Shown: in pieces, positions 43,051-53,640 of the stretch
Position numbering within the stretch: the stretch's first letter is position 1
How the letters are laid out: every line of letters begins with the position of its first letter
Assembly: GCA_947579605.1 (NCBI GenBank)
Contig: OX388307.1
Location: 5,495,237 to 5,559,236, forward strand
Source: Athripsodes cinereus
Taxonomy: Eukaryota > Arthropoda > Insecta > Trichoptera > Leptoceridae
Direction: 5' to 3'
Length of the DNA: 64,000 nucleotides
Notes under the pieces: generated by a model
Database searches by the model: none
Told to the model about the DNA's origin: nothing
What the model saw: only the letters and a program-made list of their open reading frames with translations
Position numbers and translations under genes: made by a program

Positions 43051-43534
43051 ACACTAAGCAACTATTTTGATTTTGATCGAATAGTGAGCTACTTGCTCGT
43101 TTGTTGTCGAATAATACTACATCATGACCGGATAGACCGAACACCGAACAATTTTCGGATATTATGATTTTCATTTCTAGTTGTTTGTACTGTTGCTAAT
43201 CCTTCCAAATAAAACGAAGACACTTAACACAAATGTGATAATAAAACTAAAGCACATTAGTGTTGATGACAGTACATTTGTTTGATCTCATTTGTAAATT
43301 CACTTTAGCATGTCAGTCTTGTTTGGCACAATATGCAATGTCGACGTTGAGTAGAGATTTGTACCGCCTTGTTGAATTCCCATATTCTTTTTTGCTTTGT
43401 CAAAGATATTCGATTACTGAAGACACAAATCAGTTCTGAAGTGCTGTAGCTTTTGTTGATGCAGCGTGAAGCATTACTTTGAATGGTAATAGTTTGAATG
43501 CCACCGTTAAATATGTTTTTTCATGTCTTCTTTG

Positions 43535-43700
43535 TGTTAACTTCCTCTCTCTTCTGCTGGATATAGGTCACTTCAAAACTTTTTCTCACTTTTCTATCTC
43601 GAGCAACACGATTCCACTGTTTTCCCATCATCTGGACAATATCGTCAACCTATCTTTTTTGGGGTTCTCCTACTCTTCTTTTGTACTCCCACGATATATG
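43535..43700 (-). pseudogene. RTE LINE C terminus
   Basis: One minus frame reads RRVGEPQKR-VDDIVQMMGK followed by QWNRVARDRKVRKSFEVTYI and QQKRE, with one stop. This matches RxGRPxxRWxDDI...W.R.A.DR..W....AY.QQ of RTE ORFs. Confidence 0.7.
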
Positions 43701-44188
43701 TTTATAATAGAATATTATTTCCGATAACGTACAATATGAAATGTACTTAATTTACCTTACACATGAAGATTGCAATGTGTTTTTATGAATATTTTTTTCC
43801 GTCGACTGTGTGATGTTTGAGTATTGACATTAATTAAAAAAAAAACGGGTTTTAATGTTATTGATGTCCAATGCCGTCTTCAAGACACAGGTATATTGGA
43901 GGTATATAGGGTGTTTTAGTCGTGTGAAAAGAATGAACCAGGACAGAATGACTAAGAAAATATACATTTATTTGTCTTTTTTTTGTTTGTTTTTTCTTTG
44001 TGGATCATTCAGTTATAACAATAAATATAAAAATTTATTACAACAATGAGCAAACCAATCAAGATCCCTTTCTTACCAACAAATAAACAAAAAAATAGGT
44101 ACTTAATTTAGCATAAGAAAGAGCAATGTTAAAACATACATTAAAAATGTAAAAAAAAACACGTACTAAAAATTCTAACACAAAGTCC

Positions 44189-44232
44189 AATCCCTAAAAG
44201 TACAAATTCATACTTTTGTACTTTTAGGGATT
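44189..44232. repeat. 18-bp-stem hairpin at the end of a coding fragment
   Basis: AATCCCTAAAAGTACAAA (44189-44206) and its exact inverse (44215-44232) are separated by 8 bases. The right arm is the 3' end of the minus-strand coiled-coil frame, so that end has an inverted duplicate. Confidence 0.9.
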
Positions 44233-44480
44233 TTAGCATTTTAATTTGGTTATTATACTTGTTTTCTGTACTTTGAATTTTATCAGTACAGTCTGCAGTC
44301 ATGCCCTCCACATCCAGCTCATGTTTTTTATTGATTTCCTCAATCTGTGACTTGTATTGGTTAACTAGAGACTGCAATTCTTCTTCTTGCTTGACTTTGA
44401 GAGTGTCTATTTCCATCTTGTACTCATGACGAATGCTTTCGTTAGCTTCCAGCGCCAATAAAAAAGTAGTGTTTACTATG
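44222..44480 (-). CDS. Candidate exon encoding a coiled coil, unidentified
   Basis: The minus frame encodes about 80 residues of strongly heptad-like, charged sequence: LEANESIRHEYKMEIDTLKV, KQEEELQSLVNQYKSQIEEI, NKKHELDVEGMTADCTDKIQ and STENKYNNQIKMLKSLK. There are no stops, and the composition is coding-like. A donor-like GTACAAAAG follows CCCTAAAA. The acceptor is unclear (GACATAG lies just upstream of IVNTTFLLALE). The surrounding plus strand at 44515-44712 is RTE debris, so this is not part of that LINE. It could be an exon of a host coiled-coil protein, or a captured or processed fragment. I do not recognise a family. Confidence 0.4.
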
Positions 44481-44514
44481 TCAATAACCCATCCAAAACT
44501 GCAAACGTGACTAA

Positions 44515-44712
44515 GAGGAATTCTGCACAGTGACGTGGCCCTCCTAGAATCAAATGGCAAGATATTACTAATCAAAGTCCTACAAAATGGTATTAGATAA
44601 TAGATATACAGCATATTGAATAGAAGAGCATGCATGCGAAATTGTGTGACAGTGACGGAAGCGAAAAGTGTATTCAATGATAGGAATAAGTGGCGCTCAA
44701 TCTTCTCTGCCT
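44515..44712 (+). pseudogene. RTE LINE C terminus
   Basis: RGPPRIKWQDITNQSPTKW in one frame, then after a shift EAKSVFNDRNKWRSIFSAF, the GRPxxxWxD and DRxKWRSxxSA blocks of the family C RTE. Confidence 0.65.
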
Positions 44713-45179
44713 TTACCCAAAAAGGGAAACAGCGGTACGGTGACTATGATAAATGTTTCGAATACAAAACCGCACGACTAAAATTGAGATAATATTATTA
44801 TTATTAGATACATACAAACAAACAGACAAAGAGCAAACGTCTCAAGTCAACTAAAACCCAAAATGACAGATCTAAGACATACAAAGACGATCAAGGGGAT
44901 TATTGGTAGATAAAAGGGATTAAGCGGCAGATGAAATGGTAAGTAAGGCTTAGGTCACAACAAACTATTGTACTGTTGACAGGAAACATCTGATTCAATT
45001 TATCCCAATGATGACAAGTTAAGGTGTATTAAGACATAATAAACAATGTATTCCTTGATGGAAACCATATTAAAGAGAAAAATATTTTACTTCAATTTTA
45101 TTAATAAATCGGTGCAGTATTCAACATATTGAGTGTGTTGAACCTCAAATTGTTATATTAATGCTGATAACATTTCTAT

Positions 45180-45312
45180 TGTTTTTAATTATTTAAGATT
45201 TTACTGTATTATTATTTCTTATTTTGTATTGAGGATTGTAAAATGTTTTATGTTTATTATATATGTATTGTAAAAGGCAAATGCCGTATATTGATTGAAA
45301 TAAATAAATATT
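45180..45312 (+). repeat. LINE 3' tail
   Basis: GTATTGTAAAAGGCAAATGC, CGTATATTGATTGAAATAAA and TAAATATT look like a LINE 3' end with polyadenylation-like AATAAA. There is no attached ORF. Confidence 0.45.
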
Positions 45313-45588
45313 AAAAGCATAAATACCACAGTGACATTTCCCTCTAGTGTTAGGGTAACCAGCGTTCCAACTCCACGCAAAAAGACATGCAAATTGTTTT
45401 CTCTGTACCAATAGAAGTTGAGCCATTCAGGGTGGGTGGCATAACTAATAGCTGAACTGACGATTTAAAATGTCGCACTTGCATGACTGACTGTCACTTA
45501 TGAGAAGGTGTCGCTATTCTAGGATGCTCCGAACAATTCTACAAAGCTCTTTGTTCTTGGTAAAATGTGTATATTATGAAGTTGAACA

Positions 45589-45840
45589 TTAATCTAACAC
45601 CCTTTCGACCCAAACATGACCGAATTGCCTAGTTCTATGCCTGCGTATTCGACTCACTTTTTTGTAATGCAGCTCTTTAATCAGGTGACGCAAAGCAACT
45701 ACTAAAGGTGACAGACTGGAAAGCCCCAGCGGAAAACATGTAGAGTTGATGGCGAGGGCTGATAGAGGCCAAGGCTCGACATGAGCTGTAGAGCCATCGA
45801 AGAAGAAGAATGTGGTTAACTTCATCCCTGTGTTTTAAAG
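45589..45840 (+). pseudogene. RTE-type LINE 3' end
   Basis: GACTGGAAAGCCCCAGCGGA, GAGGGCTGATAGAGGCCAAG, GAGCTGTAGAGCCATCG then (GAA)n fits the degraded ...LIEA...SHxxRRR terminus of RTE ORFs. The long minus-strand frame here is incidental. Confidence 0.5.
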
Positions 45841-46989
45841 GAATATCTTTAAGTTAAAATAAGGTATCATACAGGTTCCAGTTAAGCATTTTCTTTCTTG
45901 ACGTTTTTCTTTATTTTGCATCATAAGTGCTGTAAGAGATTTTTGTTTATCAGATTTAGAAATTCTCAAAAGGTTTAAAAGGTCAGAACCTAATCCTCTT
46001 TCAATTTCATTTCAGCTGAGAGCTTATGTGTGTGTGTGTGTATATGGAGTAGATAGTGAGCCGAACATATTATTATAATATGCAGATCTATGGTCCATAT
46101 TTCATGGGATTCGATTGGTCAATTTTGTAACCTGTTTCCTTTTATCTTACTTGAGAAATTAGTATTTGAGGGTTTACCGAAATCTCTTTTGCGCCTTTTT
46201 GTCGTCAATGGAAGGGTTCTATAGTTTTTGTCCATTACACAACCTACGATGGTATCAGGTTATACATTATGTGAATACGTAAAACCAACGATCTGAATTG
46301 TTTGCGCAAAATGCTTCACATCAATACAGGGTATCCTCAATACCGTGGATCGATCGAAGCATGGTGATAAAAGGGCTTAAAATAATTTGATGCGTTTGAA
46401 CAACTTCCCATATTACATAAAAATAAATAAATGAACGTACCTATATTGGCAAGAGCAGAAAAAAGAGAAAATTTTGGACTGTATATGAGCTGTTTAGTAC
46501 ATCAAAAGCTCAACACATAATCTCGAGAATTTTTAGTCAATCGTCTTTTGAACATCTTATACCTCATATTTTATAGCGCAAGAAAAACAGTCAAATTCGG
46601 AATTATATCAAAGTAAGAAGATAATTCAAATGTCAAATTCACAGAAAATTCATCAAGTTGCATGATTATTTCAGTAAGTTTTATGTAGATGTACATATAT
46701 TGCTCATCTTTTCTTTGTTAATATTCGTTATTTTATCGATTCAAATAAATGAAAAAAAAAAATGAAAATTGATACATTGCCAGTTGTTCAACAGCTGGAG
46801 AAGTATTAAATACATGTTCCAGCTTGTACGTTACTGGAGGTCAAGTGTATTTTATCAGTCTCTTACTTGGTTGTGACTGATTATTCATAACCACAGTGGG
46901 TTCGTTCTGCTGGAGACCCTTACTAATTCGGTTTTCTTTATAGTTTCCAACTCCATTTTTACTAAAAAAAAATGAAACAAAAAAATGCA

Positions 46990-47070
46990 AATAAAACAAA
47001 CAGTTCAACATAATATAGAGTCCGTTTGACGTTTTCGATGCATCTGAAATCTTCATATATATTTCGGTTT
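46990..47070 (-). mobile_element. Possible decayed PLE end
   Basis: On the minus strand ATGAAGATTTCAGATGCATC then GAAAACGTCAAACGG resembles a hammerhead layout (xUGAAGA..stem..GAAAACG), but position 3 is A and stem I is weak. Confidence 0.3.
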
Positions 47071-47429
47071 GTCCTTGGTGATGTGAACACCCTGTATTTT
47101 TAGGTATATTCCATCTCTACCAACCTTGATATAAATTATTGATCTCAATTACTTATCACAAATTGGAGTGATCGCTATCCTTTTGGTATTTTCTAGAAAT
47201 TCGTGCGACATTTCTGATGTTCAATTATTGTTGTTGACCTGTAGGTAATTTTTTATTATAAACGGCTATAATGCTTCTCTAGAAGTCAGATAGTGGAAAC
47301 GAACCTGGTGGTTTTGGTTTCATTGCTCCCCTTCTCATAATATTACAACTATTCTGATATCATTGTAATTGAAACGGTGTGTTTACAAATATAGACAATT
47401 TACTCATAAGCTCTTGAGCACCATATTAT

Positions 47430-47822
47430 GGCCAATTCTGAATCATAAAATAGTTTAGTTGCACTAAGTGTAAGGAGATAGTTGAGTCATAATATTTAGT
47501 TCAAATTCGTATTCACAGTTTTCCGTACTAAAACTAATTTGTTAGCTAGTTCATTTTGACACCTTAGTACAACTATAAATTTCGAGAATCTATGGATTTC
47601 GTATTCAGAACGAAATTTTAGTTGACATCTGACAACTACAATTAGTTGTATTTGGCAGAATTTTATTCGCGAGTTTTAATGTGCGAATATTATTAGTTAT
47701 CGAGTTTATAGTTGTTTATAGTTCGTAACTAATACTGAATACGAATTTGTACTATAATGACTAATATTAGTCAACTATTATTAGTTAGTTTAGTTAGTTC
47801 AGATCAAGATTCAGAATTGGCC
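47430..47822. mobile_element. MITE with GGCCAATTCTGAATC termini, 393 bp
   Basis: Both ends carry GGCCAATTCTGAATC in inverted orientation. Subterminal zones are rich in TTAGTT/AACTAA units. There is no ORF. The target duplication is not resolved, so its superfamily is undetermined. Confidence 0.75.
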
Positions 47823-49264
47823 CTATTGTGTGTGTATTGTACATCTGTATTGTGAAACAATGGTGCTCTTTTTTAGCCAAATATTATTGAATATTCTTAT
47901 GATAAATGATCCAGCCAGTGTCGTTCTGTAAAAGATGCCAATTTTCCAGACAGTTGGAAACCTTTGATTGGAAAATCATTGGTCTTTTGCCCAGCGATCA
48001 TAATATAAGTTTGTGGCATTTATTGATGTAGGAACAATTCGTAAACTTAACAAATACTGACAGCGTAACAATCAAAAGATATAAGAAATAATTATTTCAA
48101 TGTTATGTATGGGATAGAAGAGATTTGGCGTTATAGTAAAACTTGTCCTTCAATGATAAATCACGTCAACAAGCGTCGGCGACGCCGTCAGTCGGTCGAT
48201 TGTTATGTAGTCATCCAAGGCTTATGTCACAAGGGTTTATGCGAGATTCAAAGTAATTATTCACTAAGATAATAATATTATTAATCTTTGTAATAGTCGT
48301 GTATGTTGTGATTAACTTTTAATATTAATAATACCATCAAAACAAAATGATATTATTGTCTCACTCTATTAACTCATTGTAAAGTAATACAAATCTCATT
48401 GTTTTGGTCAAAGTCTTCAATAGTGACGTAATTCGATCATATTTTTCTATCACACCGTGTCCTGATAATACAATATTTCTCGTAGACCATAAAGTAAATT
48501 TATTGCACGAGAATGTTACACGGTATCGAATCACTTGTTTGAATTTCGAACAGTCTGACAAATGAATGAAAATAAGAAGCTCTCATTCGCTACCGATTTT
48601 CTATACCAACTTTCGGTTAACTGCTATTAGCTTATGTTTTATGAAAGATAATTTGGTGTTGAATTTCAGACCTGGAATGGAATAGGTCTCGCTCTCTTTT
48701 TGTAATTTTATTTATGGACCCTGCAAAAGATTGACCCAAAATTACATTATAACACTATCTTGATGTTTTTCAAATAAGGTGACTGGTATGTTTCATACAT
48801 GCAATTAATGCATTGCCTATTATTATTTTTGGGAGATATTTTGATACCGTAATAGATACGATAGTTAATTATTCGTCTTGTATCGAGAATAGGTATTATA
48901 GGTGTTCGAACTTGGGAATACGACTACTAGATGTTCGCATCCGCATTTCTAACTCGAACATTCGAAAGTTGAAAAATTCTCATAGTTACATCTCTACTCT
49001 TTTCTACCACTACATATATTATTAGTTACAAGAATTACTATGCTTTCTATGTGAGCGTTTGTATGTTGTAATATTAAAAATGTCTGCTTTATCTCTGTTG
49101 AAACGTTTTCACATGGACGGATTTCAATAATAGCTCAAGTTTCCGTAACACTCGGAGGGTTTGGGCAGATAAATCAAAAGGGACTTAGTATTATTATTAT
49201 TTAAGATTTGTGTCTTAGACATTTTGCACGTTCAAAACTAAACATACCCAATTCGTAAATTATA
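47823..49264. other. AT-rich spacer
   Basis: No supported gene. Short open frames at 48361-48561 and 48813-49025 have no recognisable content. Confidence 0.4.
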
Positions 49265-49640
49265 ATTTATCTGGTCAGTTTTACGGAACAGAATAAATTT
49301 AAATTCAATGTCACAAACTAGAAACTTCATAATTAAAATTCATTTATAAAACATGGTATTTGAAAAAAAGTCAAATGTGGTTGTCATGAAATACAATAAA
49401 TTTGAATCTAATCTATGATGTAGGAAAAGAATAAATTCAAAAAAATCATATCGTGATTGGTGTTATAGAATAGAATGAATTTGAATCTCGTATTTGGTTT
49501 ACATCATGGAACATAATAAAATCAAATTTTGCATATCATAACCGTTGGGAATTGAACAAATTTAAACATCTTTTGTTCCAAGATGCAAAATAGAACAAAT
49601 TCTAATCTTGAGTTTCAAAATAAATTTGAATCACACTTCT
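49265..49640. repeat. Degenerate tandem array with AATAAATTTGAATC motif
   Basis: At least seven spaced repeats of a GGAACA(G/T)AATAAATTTAAAT-like core (e.g. ACAATAAATTTGAATC, ATAGAATGAATTTGAATC, ACATAATAAAATCAAATT, AGAACAAATTCTAATC) at intervals of roughly 40 bp. It is an old, decayed satellite-like array. Confidence 0.6.
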
Positions 49641-50006
49641 AATAAGTCTCAATTTGAAGAGTCAATTAAGATACTTATTAAATTTCATGTTTCAGGGAAA
49701 ACATAAGTCTATTTAGATTTAAACATATTTTATCAACCATTTGATTTTTCTTACTACACAGCTTTTAGTCGCTGCCGATCCAAAAGCAATGGTCGTATAT
49801 TTTCACACCGACAATGAATTATTACAACTTTTATGTTTGTTATTGTCTCAGTGGTTTACATTTCGGGCATAAAATGTCCCTATTTTTTTTCCGTAGACTA
49901 TTTAGTGTTTTTTGGGTCATTTATGGTCATCTACCTTTTAGTATTTTTTTTCTCTCTTGTGTTTAGTTTCATTTTATTTACGACTTTCTTGTGATAATAA
50001 TATATA

Positions 50007-50030
50007 TTATTATTATTATTATTATTATTT
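50007..50030. repeat. (TTA)n microsatellite
   Basis: An uninterrupted run of TTA triplets of about 24 bp. Confidence 0.85.
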
Positions 50031-50369
50031 CGGGCAGAAACTAAAAACAAATAATGTGAGAAATAAGGAAATAGTTTTGAAATAAAAGTGGCACGAGAAA
50101 ATACGACAAAATCCTTTATTAACGCCCTTTGACGAGTTCCGTGGAGAGAAAGAAATGAGCGAAGGGATGATTAGTGTTGTGACTGGAATAAAACGAACAT
50201 GATTGGTTCACAGTCTCTATTATTTTTGGAAACACAGGGTGGAAACAAGTCTCTACTCCGCAAATAGAGTTCACGAGTTTACCATTAAGTTTTTTTAAGT
50301 AATGATGTCGTTTTTATTATTTGTAAAGTTTCGTACGAAACTTATCAATGTCCAAATAAAGTCTACAAG

Positions 50370-50672
50370 GTTTTGAAGCATATGGCACCTCAGTCACTTT
50401 CTGAGATCTGTGTTCTTAAAACACCTGCAAGTAGACCTCTACGCTCAGCTAAGACATCCACGAAATTAATAGAGCTAACAAGTCCTGCTTCTGTAATAGG
50501 GCTTTTGGCATCGCAAGACCCGTCATCTGGAACTGACTCCCCGAGGACCTCCGTAAAAATCAATCTATAACAACGTTCAGGAGCAAGTTGAAGACATCGC
50601 TCTTCCAACATAGTTTCCCGCACCCTTGAGATGGATGCTCCATTAAATAGCGCCAAATAAATCATCCAACAT
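50370..50672 (+). pseudogene. L2/CR1-like LINE C terminus and 3' end
   Basis: The plus frame carries KHMAPQSLSEICVLKTPASR, PLRSAKTSTKLIELTSPASV then a degraded tail. ACCCTTGAGATGGATGCTCC and AATAGCGCCAAATAAATCAT mark the terminus. It is an inverted homologue of 84-430. Confidence 0.65.
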
Positions 50673-51248
50673 ACATACAATGGTTTAGCCCAGTTTCATG
50701 CATCATTACCTTAATGCAGAACTATCCTTAGTTCAAATTTTGGTCAAAATGAGTTAAGTGTGAGGAAATAAGACATGATAATAACAGATACGAGATAATT
50801 TAATGAATGAGATTCGTATATAATACAGCACGTCAAAATTTGCTAAAGATGTTTTTAATATTTTTATTACAAAAACAAAACTTTAAACTGCTACTGTAAA
50901 AAAATACCCGAAGATACTGAGGATAGTTCTGCATTAAGGTTACGACATGTTTAAACCATAATAAAGTATTCAACTACTCCATGACGTCACAACTCACTTA
51001 AAAACATGAAACGGTAACTGATGATTGCCTTAACAATTAAGCTTTTTTTCTTATAATGTTTTTAACGCTCTGATATCTCTAATGAGAAACTGTATTGATA
51101 ATATAGAAGCGAGTAGTGCGTGCAAGGACAACGATAAATGGTGTCTTATTTTTCTGCTTTCCTACTCTACAAAACAAGTGTTGCGTTCTATCTGGTATAT
51201 ATAATGTACAATTTTTTTTACAAATCGATTTTCTATTTTCTTTTTCAG

Positions 51249-51368
51249 ATAGAAAATGAAAATATTCCGTCAAGAAAAGAAAAGTGTATCACTCTGGAGG
51301 TTTCTAATGAACACAATAATAATTTTCTCTTCACTCTTGAAGAAGTTAACAAATTTAAGTGTCTTTAA
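51249..51368 (+). CDS. Candidate terminal exon, unidentified protein
   Basis: A good acceptor (TTTTCTATTTTCTTTTTCAG) precedes a 39-codon frame: IENENIPSRKEKCITLEVSN, EHNNNFLFTLEEVNKFKCL, stop at 51366-51368. AATAAA lies about 75 bp downstream (51441). The strand-then-helix pattern LEVSxxxxxxFxFTLEEVxxF is loosely like the end of a COMM domain, but the match is weak and the usual final helix residues are missing. It belongs to no repeat recognised here. Confidence 0.3.
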   Translation: MENENIPSRKEKCITLEVSNEHNNNFLFTLEEVNKFKCL

Positions 51369-51584
51369 AGTATTTGCATATTTACACGGGTCAACACTCC
51401 TTATAACGTTGCTTTAAAGAACAGAATTTTATTTATTTTTAATAAATCAAATGTTTTTGTGTTAACACTTTGGAAATTCATTATAATTAAAATGATTTTA
51501 AAAACACTGTATAATTTCCAAATTAAATTTATTCACCTCAAACGTTTTCGCCAAGGCTTCTACTTGGCATCATTCAGGGGGTTA

Positions 51585-51854
51585 TCCGGATACTCGGAGA
51601 TTGCAGACCATTGTATACAACATGATCATTCTATTGACATGCAAGGTACTAAGGTCTTGCACTCCGAGTCTAAGATTAGCAAATTAAATGCCTTGGAGAT
51701 TCTTGAAATCCATAAAAACAAGAACAATTTGGTGAATATCCAAATACCATATGCATCTCCTTTGTTGATATACCCATCTCCTTCCCTCTTATCAAACACC
51801 CTCAACTCCGCCCTTTCTCCCCCACCTTCAAACTCCCCCCCACCCTTAGTATAA
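51585..51854 (+). pseudogene. GIY-YIG endonuclease C-terminal remnant of a PLE
   Basis: The frame SEIADHCIQHDHSIDMQGTK, VLHSESKISKLNALEILEIH, KNKNNLVNIQ matches the HxxxxxHxIDFxxTKILxxExxxxxRxxxESIEI end of PLE endonucleases, as in 37800-38456 (MHSMTEGHCIDFDSARTI, REAIEIHKRD). The GIY-YIG motif itself is lost. A low-complexity Pro/Ser tail runs to the stop at 51854. Confidence 0.8.
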
Positions 51855-51903
51855 GTTAGTAATAGAAAACATACTCACTAAATATGAACTTTAACTAATT
51901 AGT

Positions 51904-51948
51904 CCTCCTGATGATGCCAAGTAGAAGCCTTGGCGAAAACGTTTGAGG
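51904..51948 (+). ncRNA. Hammerhead ribozyme-like motif (PLE end, 51.9 kb)
   Basis: Stem I CCTC (51904-51907) pairs with GAGG (51945-51948). The core CTGATGA is at 51908-51914, followed by an extra T. Stem II GCCAAG/CTTGGC (51916-51921 with 51929-51934) has a seven-base loop. GAA is at 51935-51937, palindromic stem III AACGTT at 51938-51943, and U17 at 51944. The left arm has an inserted A in the core (CTGAATGA). Confidence 0.7.
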
Positions 51949-52010
51949 TGAATAAATTTAATTTGGAAATTATACAGTGTTTTTAAAATCATTTTAATTA
52001 TTTATTTTTA

Positions 52011-52596
52011 CTAGCTGACCCAGCGAACTTCGTACCGCCAAACTATCGATAAATGATTAATATTTTTAATCACTTTACAAACTCCCGTAATTGTCCAAGT
52101 GTGTCATCGTATAGTGTAAATAAATAAAATTAATTTATGTTGAACAATCAATTATATTTAACTCAGATTTGTTTATAAATTATCTGCTGTACGTAATAAT
52201 ATAATTTTGTAGGTACTAATTTTTTTTTCTAGGTAGATACCTATTCTTTTAAAACTTCTAAAAATTCTTATCTATGATTTTTTCAAAATTGAAATTTCCG
52301 AATCACAGATTGTTAAATTGTATGAATAACGATTCTAATTTGAAAATGTATGCAAAAATTGTTCTATAAATAGGCTAATCTATAAAAAAAAAACATCATC
52401 GTTGAAATTAAAAATGTATGGCGCAAATAATTTTCTTCGTAATTTTTCTTCCCGTGAATTTGTAAGATATTTTAATAGCCTATCGGCTATTCAGGGCGGA
52501 GAAGAATCCGACAAATCAGAGATCATTCAAATCGGTACAGTCATTCTTAAGTTATAAATGGTGTAACTAACACCACTTTCTTTTATATATGTAGAT
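52011..52596 (+). repeat. CTAGCTGACCC interspersed repeat, copy 2
   Basis: ACTAGCTGACCCAGCGAACT to TTTTATATATGTAGATTT. Along its length it matches 4008-4506, including AAGTGTGTCATCGTATAGTG and CGTGAATTTGTAAGATATTT, with about 90 bp more internal sequence. It directly follows the PLE. Confidence 0.75.
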
Positions 52597-52829
52597 TTTG
52601 TGATTCTCGAAATTTACTAGCCATTTTTAATTATCCTTTGTCTTGTTTCTTATTTTTTGTAACCTGTGTTTGGGATTTTACGGTCCTTTTTACCTCGTTC
52701 TTGGAGAATTTGTTTTCGTCCTTTCCACTTAATTTTGTTTACTTATTATTTCTAGTGGTATATTAAAAAATCAATATTTATTTACCTGTCCATTAAATTT
52801 TAAATTTAAATTTATAGTATATGCACCTA

Positions 52830-52895
52830 TATATTGTTATAGAATGGGCTCTCATGCCGTTAAATGTATCAATAAATAAATAAAAAAAATAAACT
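52830..52895 (+). repeat. LINE 3' tail
   Basis: GAATGGGCTCTCATGCCGTT, AAATGTATCAATAAATAAAT and A run. A typical truncated LINE 3' end. Confidence 0.5.
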
Positions 52896-53037
52896 AAAAT
52901 TTAGTTTATTTTTTTTTATTATTTAATAATGTTTAATTGTATATCTATAAATTAATCTTTTTAATTGAAAATTTTCATAAAATATCTTTTTTTTGAAAAC
53001 CATGAAAGTTCAATTAAATGTCGATTTTAAAATAATT

Positions 53038-53232
53038 TAAATAAAAACACTGTTTACTTTCACTTGATTGATATATTAAAATCATAAGGTTTTCAGACAT
53101 ACGTCCATCTTGAGTAATAATTACTTATAACAAGTTATTTATGTATGATAATTACTGAAGATGGACGTATGTCTGAAAAGCTTTTAATTTTAAAATATCA
53201 ATTCAGTAAAAGTTAACAGTGTTTTATTTATA
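53038..53232. mobile_element. Penelope-type terminal inverted repeat (foldback 4)
   Basis: Left arm about 53038-53123, right arm about 53146-53232. AAAACACTGTTTACTTT and TTTTCAGACATACGTCCATC on the left are mirrored by GATGGACGTATGTCTGAAAA and TTAACAGTGTTTT on the right, with small indels. The right arm holds a hammerhead-like core. The left arm has CTCAAGA, losing G5. Confidence 0.8.
53150..53189 (+). ncRNA. Hammerhead ribozyme-like motif (PLE end, 53.2 kb)
   Basis: Stem I AATTA (53150-53154) pairs with TAATT (53185-53189). The core CTGAAGA is at 53155-53161, then an extra T. Stem II GGAC/GTCT (53163-53166 with 53171-53174) has a GTAT loop. GAA is at 53175-53177, palindromic stem III AAGCTT at 53178-53183, and U17 at 53184. 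Confidence 0.65.
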
Positions 53233-53494
53233 TTAATTTATAAGTAATCTAAAAATAGTTGTAAGATATAAAAAAATAATCGAATAGCGCCAATAAATAA
53301 TCTAAATAAATTAATGTTCTGCATTTTATGTATTATTTTAACATTTATAAATCAAATTAGAGATATACGACCCATCTGAAATTTCTTGATTTTAGAATGG
53401 AGAGGATCACATGTATATTTATTAGACTGAAGAAAATGCCATGATGGTATAGAGAGATATTTTGGTTCTATATTGACTTATTAATTGCAATTAT

Positions 53495-53640
53495 GAGAAA
53501 TCGGTGTGCATGTGTGAGAAACTTGATGAATGTATGAATGAGGAAGCGAAAGATGTATTCAAGTGTAGATCTATATGATGATCCGTTCTCTCTGCCTACC
53601 CCACCTGGGACACGTCGTTAGGGTATAGTTAAGAGTTGCA
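53495..53640 (+). pseudogene. RTE LINE ORF terminus (family C)
   Basis: GAGAAATCGGTGTGCATGTG, TGAATGAGGAAGCGAAAGAT, CGTTCTCTCTGCCTACCCC and ACCTGGGACACGTCG encode a decayed EAK..C.DRSKW..LSAYPTWDT-like end. Confidence 0.6.

Larger units (their letters stand above)
51485..51999 (+). mobile_element. Penelope-like element remnant with inverted terminal repeats
   Basis: The left arm (51485-51578) is the inverse of the right arm (51904-51999) over about 95 bp, from AATTAAAATGATTTTAAAAA to the CTTGGCATCAT region. Between them a GIY-YIG endonuclease C terminus remains in the plus frame. Inverted terminal repeats around a 3'-coding remnant are a known PLE architecture. Confidence 0.85.

Noticed and set aside
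46990..47070. Functional hammerhead on the minus strand
   Set aside because: Position 3 is A rather than C, and stem I pairing is poor. Kept only as a possible decayed PLE end.
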